From: Arthrinium phaeospermum
Lineage: Eukaryota > Ascomycota > Sordariomycetes > Amphisphaeriales > Apiosporaceae
Length of the DNA: 64,000 nt
Direction: 5' to 3'
Assembly: GCA_006503535.1 (NCBI GenBank)
Contig: QYRS01000014.1
Span: 620,001-684,000 of the forward strand
In this document: in pieces, positions 44,679 through 58,960 of the stretch
How the letters are laid out: each line of letters starts with the position of its first letter
Position numbering within the stretch: the stretch's first letter is position 1
Program-made: the position numbers and the translations under genes
The notes under the pieces: generated by a model
What the model was told of the DNA's origin: nothing
What the model saw: only the letters and a program-made list of their open reading frames with translations
Database searches by the model: none

Positions 44679-47600
44679 TTAACGCCCCCCCTTTTTAATT
44701 AATAAATAAATAAGTAGATATAATAATATGTCGATTAATTTATTAATATATATTTAATATAATTAAGTGTATATAATTTAATACGTAATAACGTGAATTA
44801 ATTCTTTTTTATAATTAATACGATTTTAATTAATTATTAACCTTAATATAACTTTTTTTTAAGCTTTTTCTTTAACCGGCCCTTTTTTATATCGATTTAA
44901 ACCTGCCGGATTTTTATTATTAATATAAAGCTTTCGTTAAAATTTTTATTAATTTTTTTTAAGCCTTTATTTTTTTTAAATTAATTTTTAAATCGGTTTT
45001 TTTTTATTTTAACTTATCGATTTAAAAAATTAAATCGTTAATACTTTTCCGGAATTTTATTTATAAAAATCGGCGAGTTAAATTACCATTAATAACGTTA
45101 TAATTAAAGTATATAACTTCGAAATTTTTAATTACTAACTCGTTTTAAATATTTTAATCTTTTTAAATTTTGATTTTTATTTAATAATTATTTCGTTTTC
45201 TTAATTAATAAGGCTTAATTAATAACTTAAAAAATAATAAACCTTTAAAATTAATTATTTATTAACTTTATTATATTAATAAGTTAAAACTTAGTTATAA
45301 ATTAACCTTTTATATTTCCCACCTTAAATATACTGTCTTAGGTAACTCGCTAAGCCTTTCACTACTTTATTAAAGTCGTTTAATTAGGCTAGCGGTGGCT
45401 TTTCTCCAAGTATTGCAAATAAGGTTTTAAGGTCTTCTTTATATTTTTTAAGTATCGTTTAATTAGCGCTAACATATGTTTAGTAGCGAACTTAGCAATA
45501 AGCTTATTACTAGAGAGCGCAGTTAATACTACTACTAACACTACCAGCTACTATAGTATTAACATCGCGTTCTATTATAGCAAGTTCATTAATATACTCT
45601 CTTATCAACATCCTTATTAATACTTTCGTTAGTAATTTCATCATTAACAAACTTACCAATAACAGTTTTATTTAATAAGAATATTTAATTAGAAAATATA
45701 TACTTAATCGTTTAGAAATTATATACTAAGTTATTTCTAATATAATTATTATTATTATCATTATTATTATTACTAAGTAACCTAAGTCTAATCTAACAAT
45801 TAAGTGTATTAAATCATAAGTCTAATTAAATAATATTAACCGATCGTCTAACTCTACCCCTTCGTTTTAAGGGTGGTGGCCCCATGTTGAGCTCGTCGGC
45901 AAATATCTCAAGGGAGTCTCCCTACTAGCTGGCCGTAATTTCCGTCCCGGCGTTATCGATCGTACTTTTATTACTGAAAGGCTGTAATGAGTATTTCTTA
46001 TTCGCTAACCGAATAGCTTCTTTGCATTATAACTTAGTTTATTTAATTATATTATAATAGGTAGTAATGGCGGTGATATACTGGTTAAAATTTATAGTTA
46101 TTAAAAAAGCTGTAATTATTATAGTTATATATTAGGGCCGGTTTAATTTAGGGGTCTTTAGTTTTAATATGTAATTTATATATACCTTTAAAGTCCTACC
46201 GATGAAAGTAAATATGATGGTATATACTTTATAGTTTAGGGGTGCTAGATCTAGCTCTAATGCTTTAAAGCATTACACATTATTTATAGTTTAAACGCTT
46301 AAAGCGCTATTGTATATTATTTATAGTGTAATAACATTATCGTGTCCTTTCGGTCCTTTGGCTTTTAAAAAGAAATTTAGTAGTATAACTAAGTGCTTTT
46401 TTGCTGTTAGATGAATGAGACGATTAAGCCGAGTATATATGGTTAGTTTTATAGCTTTAGGTATAGCGTTGTGGAAGTGATTTAATTTCGTTAAAGGTAA
46501 TATACTTTTTTTTATAAGATTTTTGAAATTTGTAAATATTTTTTCTAAATTGTCAGACGTGCGTATTGGATTTAGTATATAATTTTTAAGAATTTGGACC
46601 GTATAGAATTAGATTTATTATTTTAAATACGAGTTTATATATGTGTATTAAAAGCGTTTAAAATCGTTTATAATTGGAGTATAAGAGGTTGTTGGTAATG
46701 GTTTTTTTAATATATTTATAATTTTTATTATATTGACTGGTGGTTTTATTGTTAATATGTCGGGGAATTAGTAGAATAAAGGGTAAATATCGTAATTAAT
46801 TAAGTGGTATTTAAATACTGGGTTATAAGCTTTTATATTTTTAATAATATTAAACCTATTAATTTTAAAGGCTTCCTACGCAGGGACTAATGATATTGGG
46901 TATAAATTAGGTTAGTTTATATTAGGGTATTATAGAATGTTAGCTACGTTGATATAAGTAAGCTGTGAGGTATAAGGGAGGATATAAGGTTTTACCCCGT
47001 GGATATTCGTGAGATTTAGGCTACCTCTTTTTGTGAAGTGTTTGATATGTGTTAGTTCGTTTGGCGTTGCGTTTCTAATTCAATTTTTATAGGTTAAAGT
47101 TGATAAGTAGCGGCGCGTTTTATTATAAGATGGCGACGAGTAAGAAAAGGTTTTAATTGTTCGAGGTATTGCTTTTAATTACGACAATTGAATTTATTAA
47201 GCGTGGTGTGGATGAGCGGTATTTCGTTGAGGTTATCTTAGAACGCTGGTGGTTGTTATTATAGACGGTGTCGGCAGGTATCGGGAAGCGAGATTGGTAT
47301 TAAGGCTTGACGTTTTCATTTGCGCGAAGGAGGAGATATTAAAGGAGAGGCGGTGAAAACGTTTAAAGGCGTGATAGGCGCTATTGTTAGGAAAGTTTAT
47401 AATGGTTTTATATTATTTTAAATAGAAAATGTGTTGTTGATTCGATGGTTGTGAATATATATAAACCCGATCGGTGCTTAAATTAGATTTCGGGCTTGTA
47501 TTAAAAGCTTAAGGACTCTTTAGTTTTAGTATTTAACGCTAGGAAAAGCCCCATTTTTACCCGCGCCTTATATAATATACCTTATAGCTACGCGTTTATA

Positions 47601-50600
47601 ATTTTATCTATTATGTATAAAAATACTTTATTACAACGTTTATTGTATAATTATTTATTCGCTAAGCTTATCTTATTAAGATATTTATTTTATAAATAAT
47701 TACAAATATAAATATAAATTAGCTTTTTTATAGTAATTGTATTAAATTATATCTTTTTATTACAACCGTGTTATATAAATTAAAATAATTGTATTTAATA
47801 ATATTTTTACCTTAACGGTTTTAAAAGTTAACTATATTTTTAAGTTAAACTTTATAGGAATAAATTTTTATTATTAAATTATTTATTATATAAAAAATTA
47901 TAGATTAAATATATTTACTTTAAATTAATTTATTATAATATATAGAATTTTTTTATTATAATAAAATAAATTACTTTCTTTTTAGTATTAATTTTATGTT
48001 TATAGTATATATAATTATATAAATGGTTTTTATTATTTAGCCGTACCCTTAGTTTATAGATAAGATACTTTATCTAATTATTATTTTTATTAGGTTTAGA
48101 TAAGTTTTTTTAAAATATTTTTTTAAATTCCGATTATTAGTATAGTTTTAATAAAAACTAGGTAAAGTTAAATCTTTTAGTAGCAGCGTGGTAACCTTGT
48201 CGATATAGATAAAGTATTGAAAGAACTCGCTTCTTTTACTGTCCAGGAGGACAGATTTCTTTAGCTCCTTAACCTTTATTTTACCCGGTTACAGCTTCGG
48301 GGCTAATGAAAGGGGTATACTTTTAAAGATGCGGTTTATAAAACTAACTTCCTTAATTCTACAATACTTAACGAAAGCTTTAACAGTACCGGCGCGACAG
48401 TTATACTAAGCCTAAAAGTTATTAACTAATAATATTATAAAAGCCGCCTTTATGCGCTTTTAAGCAGGGCTTATTTTACGAAGTTGGCCTATTACAATAG
48501 ACTATACGAAGGGCTTACCTTGTATTTATAGATCAATATCCTTCACGGCCTGCTTTTTAGTCCATTCGCTTCGGTATTTTTTTTTTCTTCCCTTTTGAGG
48601 CTGCGTTTAAACGAATTTAACTTCTTAATTGCCACGCGCTGCTTTTTAGTTTGCTTTTATAACTTATCTATTTTACGCTTATAAGCTAAGTATTTTAAAT
48701 AATTTTTTATTAAAGCTTTTTTCTTCGGAGGCAAATTAGTAAGTTTACGGAGGTCCCGCGAATGGCCATGGCTTATAACTTAAACTATTAGGTCCTACTA
48801 GAGGTCGACGTTGTAATGAATTATATACAGGTCGACACAAATAAATCTATTTAAATAATACCTTTGGAACGTGTTTATAAAATAGGCGTAGTCTATAATT
48901 AAATTGCGTAGCATATTATTAATATTAACGTTACGGTTTATATTATTCCCAGCGTTATACCGAAAATTGTAGTAAATAGTATTATTTTTAAACCTAATTA
49001 ATTTACTTAGTTTTTTAACTTAATAGCTTATAATATTTAAATAAATCGCCTGGGATAACGACATCTTTAAACTTTAAAGCGTTTTAATAATAGCCCGAAA
49101 AATTAATACTTCGTTTAATTCCTTTTTAAAAATTAAAGGTAACTCGTTTACACCGGGAAGCACCTCGAGCTATTTTAATACGTAAATGTCATTATTAAGT
49201 TTATTTACTTTAAAAGCTTTATTTTTAAAAAGGATAAATAAAAAAAAATATATAAGCTTAAGATTAAATTAAAGTCATATAAGATCTTTAGAATAAGAAA
49301 AATCTTCGCATCTTTTTTATCGCGATAGGTTTTCATAACGCTAAGCGTGTAAATAATAAGGAGCCGGTTAGGCCCGCCGCGGGGATCGCATACTAGGTAA
49401 AGCTTGACGTTCCGGTAAGTAAGCGTTAATACGAATAAGGAACGGAACCCGGCGGGCGCCAGAAAAAGAGGAAGAAGATAACAAATACTCGCTATTCGCT
49501 CAGATCGAAACTTTTTTCAGTAGTGTATAAAATCGTTTCTAATTAATATTTAAAATCATCCAACGTTATCGAGCGGTTTTTTCGCTTTAGGCGGGTTAGG
49601 CCCTTTTTTAGCTTTTGGATTACTTAATTTATTAATATAGTAATAAATAAAGGCGAAAAGGGGGAGGCACTTATAATATGGACGGGTTAAAAATTTAAAC
49701 GCGCGTCTAATTTTACGAAAATAATATTTTTGTAAATAAGGCGAAAAGTTACCTATAAATTATCTAAGCTACTTTTAACACGAATACCGGCCTTAGTTTA
49801 ACTTACTTTGCCTTCTTTTAGTTAATAGCCTAGTATAAGAAATAGTAAATATTTTCAAACGTAATATTATAAATAATTTTTTTTTAATTTTACTTATCGA
49901 GAATAAGCCTGTAGAATTTAATAGTGTATATTAATATCGGTAATATAGTTATTATATTATTTATAGATATAATATTAGTTTAAAGGCTTTATTTATATGC
50001 TCTACTAAGCTTCGATATTTCGTAATTGTCGCTGGGTAACCGGAGAGTATAGTTTATATATATAACTCCCGGTCTATATTCTAGTGGGTGTTGCGATAGA
50101 ATTCGGGTAAATAAACGTTGCTGTGGTAGAGTTTATTATTAACTATTGGTAGCTTTTGGCCAGGCGTGGGAGTTTCGCTATTATCGCTTTTATCGCTATC
50201 GCTATCGCTGTTTTTAGAAAGAGGTAATTACTTTAAACGCTTAATGCTAGTTTTAATGCCAGCGAAGTCGAGCATTTTATTCGGCTTAATTAATGTTGTA
50301 GGTTAGGAATTGTTACCCTTTAACTAATGTATGTTAAGAGTAATTTCGTCTAAGTTAATTATATTGCCTAGCGTTTTATCGTTAAATTCCATTTCCTCAT
50401 TAAATAAAATATATTGGGAGTTTAAGTTCGAAGCTGATATTAAGCTAAACTCTTCGGCTATTATAGTTTAGAGTTATTTTCGATTTTTTTTAATATAAAA
50501 ACGTAGTTTTTATAATGTATAGGAGCTGGAAATAAGCGGCATAGGCATTTTAAAAAGGGGTAATTAAAAATATTAGTGGAGATTATAATTAGTTTAGTAA

Positions 50601-53264
50601 AACAATTAATAGTATATTATAGGATTTAAGTGTTATAGTGAAATCGCTGCCTATTCATTTTTTATTGTTTTTTATTTAATAGCCCTTAATAAGGTTAACT
50701 TATATTTATTATTAATCCGGTCGTTTAACTTGAAAAAGCGAAACGCCTTTGTATTACTACGCGTACTATGCCATACACTATATTTAAATATAGTATTGTA
50801 ATGTTAAAAGTAATAACTTAACTTTAAACGCCTTGATAAATTAAATATTTATAAAAGTTTACTTAATAATATAACGTTAACTAAAGTTACGCGGTTAGTT
50901 ATTATTTGCCAATAAATTATTTCATTGGGGAAGCTTTAATATATAATTACGTTATCTTATAACCCTTATTTATTAAGAAATTAAACATTATACCGGCGAA
51001 ATAAGTATTTTGTAAGCTAGTCTAAATCGTTTAAGTTATTACATTTCCTAATTTTCAAAAATAATAAATTTTTATTTATTATTTCATTATAATTATTATT
51101 TATAAAAAAAGCTTTTATTTTAATATATTAATTAGTTTATAATAATACGGATTACTCTTTACTTTCTAGCTACTCGGTTATATTAGGATCTTATTAGTTA
51201 TTTCATTTACTGCGATTTCTTTAGCGATGGGAAGAAATATAAGGAGATATAAATCGTTATAAACCGATATTTACTCGCCGTAAATGGGCTTTTAATTTTA
51301 TTATTAAACCTTTTAATACTCACGAGTTATATTATTAATAACATTTCTTAAATTAAATTGTTATTATTATAAACTTTTTATTTTAAATTAAATTAACTTT
51401 TTTTTTATATTTATATATATTTATACCTTTTAATAAAATTAGTAATTTCCGTATTAAGCTTTGGTAGATAAAAAAAGTTATAATATATTTTATATTGAAA
51501 CTTTATATTTAGTTTTTACGCTTTTGTGTTTTTAGTTTTATATAGTTTTATATATAGGCTTTTGACGGTTCTGTCCGAGCTAGGATGAGTTTTTTATAGC
51601 GGCTGTATATATATTGTAACGCTAATATAGAAAAGACGCCTCTGTATACCTACGCGATGTAGCTATTGTTTTAAGATGTTATTTAATGGTTTAACGTTTA
51701 TAAGAGATTGTTATTTGTATAATATGTAATATAAATTAAAGCCGAGCTAATTTAATACGATATTATATATACTTATATTTATTACGCGGTAATTAATTAT
51801 AGCTTTTTATTTGTATAAATTAAGTTAATAAAGTATTATTTAATTAAAAGGTAACCCGGTTAGCCTAAGCAAATAAATAAGTAATAAAAATTTTTTAATT
51901 CTATTTTTAAAATTAATTTAAAAACGAAATTAATTGTAGCCTTAATAATAACTACCCCGCAATCCGGCTCGCCGTTTACCTATTAATTACCCTACTTTAA
52001 AATAAATTCCTTAAAAAAAATATAATAATAAATAGTAGTGGTTTTTTATATATTGTTTATACGCTATGTAAGTAATCTTAATAAAAAATTATAGACAATA
52101 AGTTTAATGTTTATACCCGTATTTTTTTATTTTTTTTTATTTTTTACGAGGTATTACGTTAAAAGTTAAAGTAGGGTTCGCTATAAAATTAACGGCGGGA
52201 CCCTAAATTATTATCGTTAATTTTTAAAAACTAATTTAGTATAAACGGAAATTTCCGCTTAGAAGTATTTACTTCGAAACTCGAAATATTTTATAATTTA
52301 AAAAGTGTTTAAATTTAACCCGTGCCGCTGAAAATATTTTATTATTGTTCGATTAGTAAAAGGGTTTTTGTTTAATTATTTTAATACGTAGTATGGATTA
52401 GTGTAAAGAACTACTTAAAAGCTGTTACTATATTTAAGAAATATAAAAGTAAATATATTTTTAGGGGGAATAATTATACAGTCTTCTTTTAGGATTTTGG
52501 CTATTTTTTGCTATAGTATTCGACCTTGTTTCGACGTAAGAGTCGTCAATTATAATATCGCTATATATTTTAATTTCTATTTTTTTATATAGTAATATAT
52601 TAATATTTAATTAAGAGGTTATGTGCGGTAATAACTTATAATATTAAATCGCGTTATTAGTTTTTTATTACGGAGTTATTAGTTTTATATTTAAAGGTTA
52701 CTCGTTCACGTATAAATTTTCAATATTATATTTAGTTAATAAGTTATTTATTATCGTAAAATATTCGCTATATATTTTTTCGAAATAATAAAATGCTTAT
52801 TAATTACGGGAAAGGTTTTCGTAATAAAAACGGGGTAAAAGTTTATATATTTCTATAAATTTGTTAGTATAGATGTGGTTTATAAGAGCTACTATAAATG
52901 AATAATCGTATCGTATGGAGTAGGTTAGACCGTTATAATTCTATAGAATTTATAGCTTTATTTATTGCGTTTATATAAGAGAGATAAACGGTTTATAATA
53001 ACTATTAGTATACGCGATTTAAATATTAGTAAGCTTTATAAGTTTATGGAAGTTGAGAACTAGGGATTTTACAGAAGCTGTTATGCGGTTTGTAACTGGT
53101 CGTGTTATAAACTCCGTTACTATAGGGTTGATATTATAAGTTATATTATTTTAACTTTTATCGGGCTACTATATATCCACCGTATTAGAAATGTAATAAA
53201 TCTAACGGCGCCCGGGCACGGGTAAAATAAAAACATCTTAATATGTAAGATCTTAAGCATTAGG

Positions 53265-53490
53265 ATAATCCTAAAGCTAGGCGGCAAGCTAGTTAACTTT
53301 GTCGTCTTTAGTATTAACCTTTAATTCCGCAATAACCGCATTGTATTTAGCCTTTTATTCCCACTGCCAGCGACGGTAGGCGCCCTTATTATTAATAGCT
53401 TCTACTTAGAAATAATTAATAAAATCGAAGCGATTACCTAATTAGAACTCGAGTTCGTTAATAAGCTTTAGCGCTTTACGTTTTATTAAA
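53265..53490 (-). pseudogene. Decayed transposon-type coding fragment
   Basis: In one minus-strand frame about 75 codons read like protein (KALKLINELEF; NNKGAYRRWQWE; KYNAVIAELKVNTKDDKVN), and every interruption is TAA or TAG, never TGA, as expected for Gln or Trp codons hit by RIP. The family is not identified. Confidence 0.45.
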
Positions 53491-56400
53491 TTACTAAGAA
53501 TGGCTATATTAATTACGTATTAATTTTAAAAAAATAGAAAAAATATAAACGAGTTTATTAAAAAAGGACTAGAAATATAATAATATTATATATATTAATA
53601 TTTATTTTAGGCTTTTAAATAATTAAAAATATACGTATAATACTTACTCTAAGCTTTAAGGTGGCTATATAAAGTTTATAACGCTTATGATCATAGTGTA
53701 ATAAGATAAGCAAGCCGTTTATATTTTAGCTAAATAGATATTACCTCGGTACCTTCCTTTACTCCTTAAGCGTTTTAATATATAATTAATAAAGTATACA
53801 GCACTTAAAAACTTTCCTATATTAAGAATTTTCAACTTTATATTAATTATTTATAATATTTTAATCTTTCACGGCCTCTAATATATTTTCCCACTTTCGA
53901 TAAAGCGGCAACGTGCCGCTCTAATTAGCGTCTGTGTGTTTCTATACTTATTAAAACACTGTACCTATATGTTATACATTAACATAACAAAGGTAATACT
54001 ATTAGTTAAAATCTAAATTCTTTCTTATTTAAAGCTATAATAGCGTATTAAACGTTAAAGAAAAAGACTATAATCCTTTATATAAAGCTTATAACTGGAT
54101 ACAGCCATTAATAATTCTTAAACGATTTAAATGTTATATATAAATAATATAAGTTCCTTGCTATTACCGGCCTAGTCGGCAAGTCTTTAGAATTCGGATT
54201 ATCGGCATAATATATAAATACGCGGTTCCGCTTAAAAACGCTTCTAGTGTATTTCGTAGGTATACGTTACGTTTTTAGATTAAAAGTAAGATATATATTT
54301 ACGTATTTTAAGTATTAATAATGAGAAGGTCCGCCGCTTACTGGATAATAGGGCGTTATTAAACGCCGTTACTGTTAAGACTATTACACGCGTTAAAATA
54401 AAAGGTGCGCTACATAGCTAATTTGAACTACTTTAAAACTAAACATAAACATAAACTAAGAACGTATTACTTATCGTTAAAAAACTGGCTATTTCGTATC
54501 CTAATTACTTATAAAAAAATAAAAGTACTAACAACTTTAATAAATATATTAAAACGTACATCCATTTAATATATAACGCCTAAAGCCATAATATCCCCAT
54601 TATTATTAACATAGCCAGCGAAGGTTAAACGCTTATATAATACTTAACCGAGCTATTCATAAATCCAAATTACACTATATCCTAATCTACTTTATTTAAC
54701 GAAATTTTCAAATAATTCGACCTAAAAAAAAAGCTTATCCTTATAATTATTAACATTAAATATAATAACCTTATACATTAATCCCTTTTCTTTTTCCTAT
54801 TCGCTATTAATACATATAAAACATCTAAGCCGTCATCATCTACTTCAATAAAAAGGGTAACATAAAGTATAACTAAAGCCATACCCACTATAAATAACAA
54901 CCAGGTATATTAAAAGACTCCAATCGCCTACTATAGATCTAACAAGCCGAAAGTGCCTATAAAGGTAACGGCCTTAATAACAACCTAATTATAAACATTA
55001 TAAAGCAGCAGCTTTAAAAGTCTATAAAAAAGTCAAGCCATATTACTAATATATTAAAAAACTTTAAATAATATAAATAGGAGCTCGATTTCTTTAAAAT
55101 AAAACCCTAAAAAAAAATCACCTTACGCGCTAAAAACTCGAATTATAAAGCTATTTTATAAGCTAATTAAATTTAATAAGTATTCTTTAACACATTTAAT
55201 ATTCCTCTTTCTATCATTAAAACAAAACTATATCGTATTATTAACGATATTAAGGTACCCTTCACTGTAGTCTTAATAAGAGAAAGTTTTAGTAACTTAA
55301 AGCTTCACGGAACTACATAAAACCTTTTAGCTGAAATCCAGGCTAACGTAGTCGCTTAAGATATTCAAATAGAATACTTTTATTTAAAATAATACGATAT
55401 AGCCTAATAAATTTACTGTTCTTAATACTCGTTTCATATAATTAATTATATTAACTCTTTCAATATTATTGCCAGGCTTTATATCGCCGAGATTTAACGG
55501 CCTTTCTTAGCTTACCTTGCGTGGAAATTCGCCTTTAGTATATAGTTCTAAACACGACGTACTAAAACTAATTAAGACTGGAAAGGCGATAATACTATTT
55601 CGGTGCTTATTATTAGAGTATGTATTATTATCTTACGAAATACGTTATACTAATACTTAATTAGGGTGGGTTTAAGCTAACTTAATACTGCGTTATGCTA
55701 CCTTTTATTAATCGAATTCGTTTTATACTTATCTATAAATTGATATACGCCGTCGTTTATCGCTAGGATTGCAAGGATTAAGATTTACCTCTTATTAAAA
55801 TTAAAGGAAACTTATAACTTGGTAACCCTTATAATTTAGGCTAGGCGTTTAAGCCGCCCATTTTATCGGGGAATTTTCGTTTTTCGATATCGGGTCTTTT
55901 TATAAATGATTTTAAAAAAGATTAAGAACCGTTTATTTCGCGTTGAGACAAAGATTTTATTAAAATGTTTTTAAATTGTTATAAGGGTTTTTAATTAGTG
56001 AAGCGGTGGATGATTATGTTCATTATTAATGCGATTAGTAAACTATTAATAGTGGATTAGTTGTAAAGTGACGGCGTAAAATATCTTATATAGTGCGGCT
56101 ATTATAAAATAGCTATTATAAACAGGGGCTATATATATACGAATATTTAAGGCTAAAACGTTATTTTTATAAAATATATGTATAATTTACACCGGCTTAT
56201 TATTAGGTTAGGATAAAAAGGGTATACTAACTTTTAGCGGTGGATTTCGCGCTTTATATAAATGGTTATATATTTTAAATATTAAAAGATAGCGATTTTA
56301 ACTTTACGCCTAGTGAAGATTTAAATAAATTAGTTTCGGATAAAAAAATAAGGTTTAAAAGTTTTGAAAGTAGTAAGGATGCTAGAATAATAAACGTGAA

Positions 56401-56793
56401 CGAGATTATTTTTAACTTTATAAATTAAGAAATTCCTAGCGATAATGAGACGTTAGTATCTAGAATAAAGTAAATAAATTAAAGGCGTAGTTTATAATAT
56501 TTTATATATTTAAATATATTTTCACTAAATATATTTTATTTATAACGACTTCGAAAATTTCTATTTCTTTCTTTTATATTTCGTTATTTAAATAATTACA
56601 GAAGTCTTTTTTAAGCCTCTCTTCGAAATAATTATTAACGCTATCTATTTCCGAGTTTATTTAGCTTGCGACGATTTCAATGAGATTTTTTTTTTTATGA
56701 AATTATTCTTTAAAGCTGTTATAAGCGTATTGATTAAATGGATACTTAGTATATCTATTGCTTTTTTTATTTCTATTTCTACACTAGTATACA

Positions 56794-56816
56794 GCGGCGG
56801 CGGCGGCGGCGGCGGC
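56794..56816. repeat. (GCG)n trinucleotide repeat inside A+T-rich DNA
   Basis: 23 nt of perfect GCG units between A+T-rich flanks. It contains no CpA or TpG, so RIP could not alter it; it probably encoded an Ala, Gly or Arg tract of an element protein. Confidence 0.8.
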
Positions 56817-58089
56817 AGTACTTGCCTATGTATTGTAAGGAGGAATTCTAAACCCTTAACACGCTTATTTAATTGACGCGTTACTTCGGTTAAGTTCGAT
56901 AATTATAATATTACTTTACCTATTTTTTAGCTTATTTTACCTATTTTTTAACCTATTTTTTCTATTTTTTAAGCAATAGTGTCACATTTACAATAAGAAG
57001 CTGCTGCTACTCCTACTTTAACATTAGGATCGCTGGTCCGAGGCCGTTTAAGCCAATAATTAACTATAGTAAAAATAAATAAAAAATAAATAAGTAACAT
57101 GTACGCGGTAAATTTATATAGGTTTCCCTTTGCCTATTCCTCCCGGATTCGATTATTATCGGCTACAGGAGTAGGAAACCCGTTATATATTAATAAATTG
57201 TCGATATTTATACTTATATTTTAAACGGCGTACATAGGCAGGCGCGGAACTTCGACAGGTCCGTATCGCCAACCGTCATTACTACGGTATAAATTTTCAA
57301 TATAATAGTATTATTTAATAGATCCTATCCCGTTAGATACCGTTTTATAGAAAAGCTTAAGCGGCGTTTTTTTGGTCTCTTTAGCTGGCACCGAGATAGT
57401 ATAGGCTATTACTTTAGTATTTAAGATTTAGAGTCGATCTATTTTAATAACGGCCTTATCTTTACCTATTTATATATAGTTAGGACTTATAAAGCTAGGC
57501 GGTTAACGTAGTCGGATTTTAAGTTAATATGAGTTGCCTTTATCCCGGAACGAGAAGCTTTTCATATTTTTTAAAGCGAAAAAAACGAAAAATGTTTAAT
57601 TATTTATTTCTTAGAGTAAAATATTAGGAAAGCGTAAAGTTAGATAAGTTTTAAATAAAGCCGCGTTATGTTAAAGGTTTAAATAGTTATCTTACAAAGT
57701 TATTATATTATAAATAAAAGTAGAAGTTAAAATAAACGGTACCTATAATACCTTTACTAGAGCTTTATTTATTATTACAATTTCTTTGTTCTTTTCATTG
57801 AATAAATAGGTTGTTTTTTCGTTAGGATGGTCGGCGATGACTTTAAATAAGAAGCCGGCCTTCGCTTTAATAGGTAGTAGTATTAATATTATAGAATAGG
57901 CCGATTATTTATGAGAAGTACCTACGAATACTAAAATATTAATATGGAAACTGTAACGAAAATAAGAGTATAATATGAGTATAAATTTTACCTTTTTAAG
58001 GTAATATAAGAAAGTTTTTACTTACCTAGGTTTTATAACGAAGTAGCCTTAATTTAAAAGTTTATTATTATTGTCATTACTATTTAATT

Positions 58090-58960
58090 ACCGATATAAA
58101 CGCGTAGCTGTAGTTATTAAAACCTTAATCCTTCTTTAAAGTATACTTTAAAGGATAAAAATTAATATCGAAGGCGGTTTTAGCCGGAATTAATAAGTTT
58201 ATATAACCTTAATTCCGTATATTAAATATAAACGCGTAGCTATAATTATTAAAACTTAAGTTTTTCTTAAGAGCGTATTTAAAAAGTAAAAGTTTAAAGC
58301 GTGAGTAGTTTCGGCCGGAATTAATAAATTTATACCGAGTAATAAAAAAAGTAGTGATTTAAACGTTATAATATTAATATATAAAGGTATATTTAATTTT
58401 ATAAATAGTATTATTATTGTTTAATTATTGAATATAAGCGCGTACTTTAGCGCTGAAACTTAGGTTTTTTTTAAGAGTGTATTTTAAGGGTAGAAGTTTG
58501 TATTAAAAGTAATAACGGCTGAAAATAATAAGTAAATATTAAGTAACGAAAAAAACCGGCGGGTTTAAATACTGTGACGTTATAATTATTTAACCACCGC
58601 GCCGTTTTTAAACGCCGATGTAAGCGTGTACTTTAATCGCCGAAACCCAGGTCCTTTCTAAGAGTGTACTCTAAGGGTAGAAGTCTGGTTCGCAGGCGGT
58701 AACGGCCGGAAATAATAGGTAAACACCGAACCTAAAAAAAATTAATGGATTTAAATATTACGACGCCGTAGTTATTTAGCTACCGCGTCGTTCTTAAGCG
58801 TCGATGTAAGCGCGTGCTCGCAGCCGCCGAAACCTAGGTCCTTCCAGGGAGCGTACTCCGTAAATAGAAGTTTAGTTCGTGGATAGTTTCGGCCGGAAAC
58901 TATAGATAAATACCGAGCTTAAAAAAAATTAATGAATTTAAATATTATAATATTAACGTA
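58090..58960. repeat. Diverged tandem array, five units, last ones 186 bp apart
   Basis: Related blocks begin near 58093, 58225, 58431, 58617 and 58803. Each opens with a TATAARCGCGT- or TGTAAGCGYGT-like word, followed by GAAAC/AAAAC-TTAGGT-like, RAGYGTAYT, TAGAAGT and CGGCCGGAA words, then an A-rich end before the next unit. Units 3, 4 and 5 are spaced exactly 186 bp; units 1-2 and 2-3 are 132 and 206 bp apart. Units 4 and 5 keep more G+C than units 1-3. Confidence 0.7.

Noticed and set aside
58090..58960. CRISPR-like or rDNA repeat interpretation of the tandem array
   Set aside because: Units are long, adjacent and diverged with no spacer logic, and no rRNA sequence was recognised; a RIP-mutated element repeat fits better.
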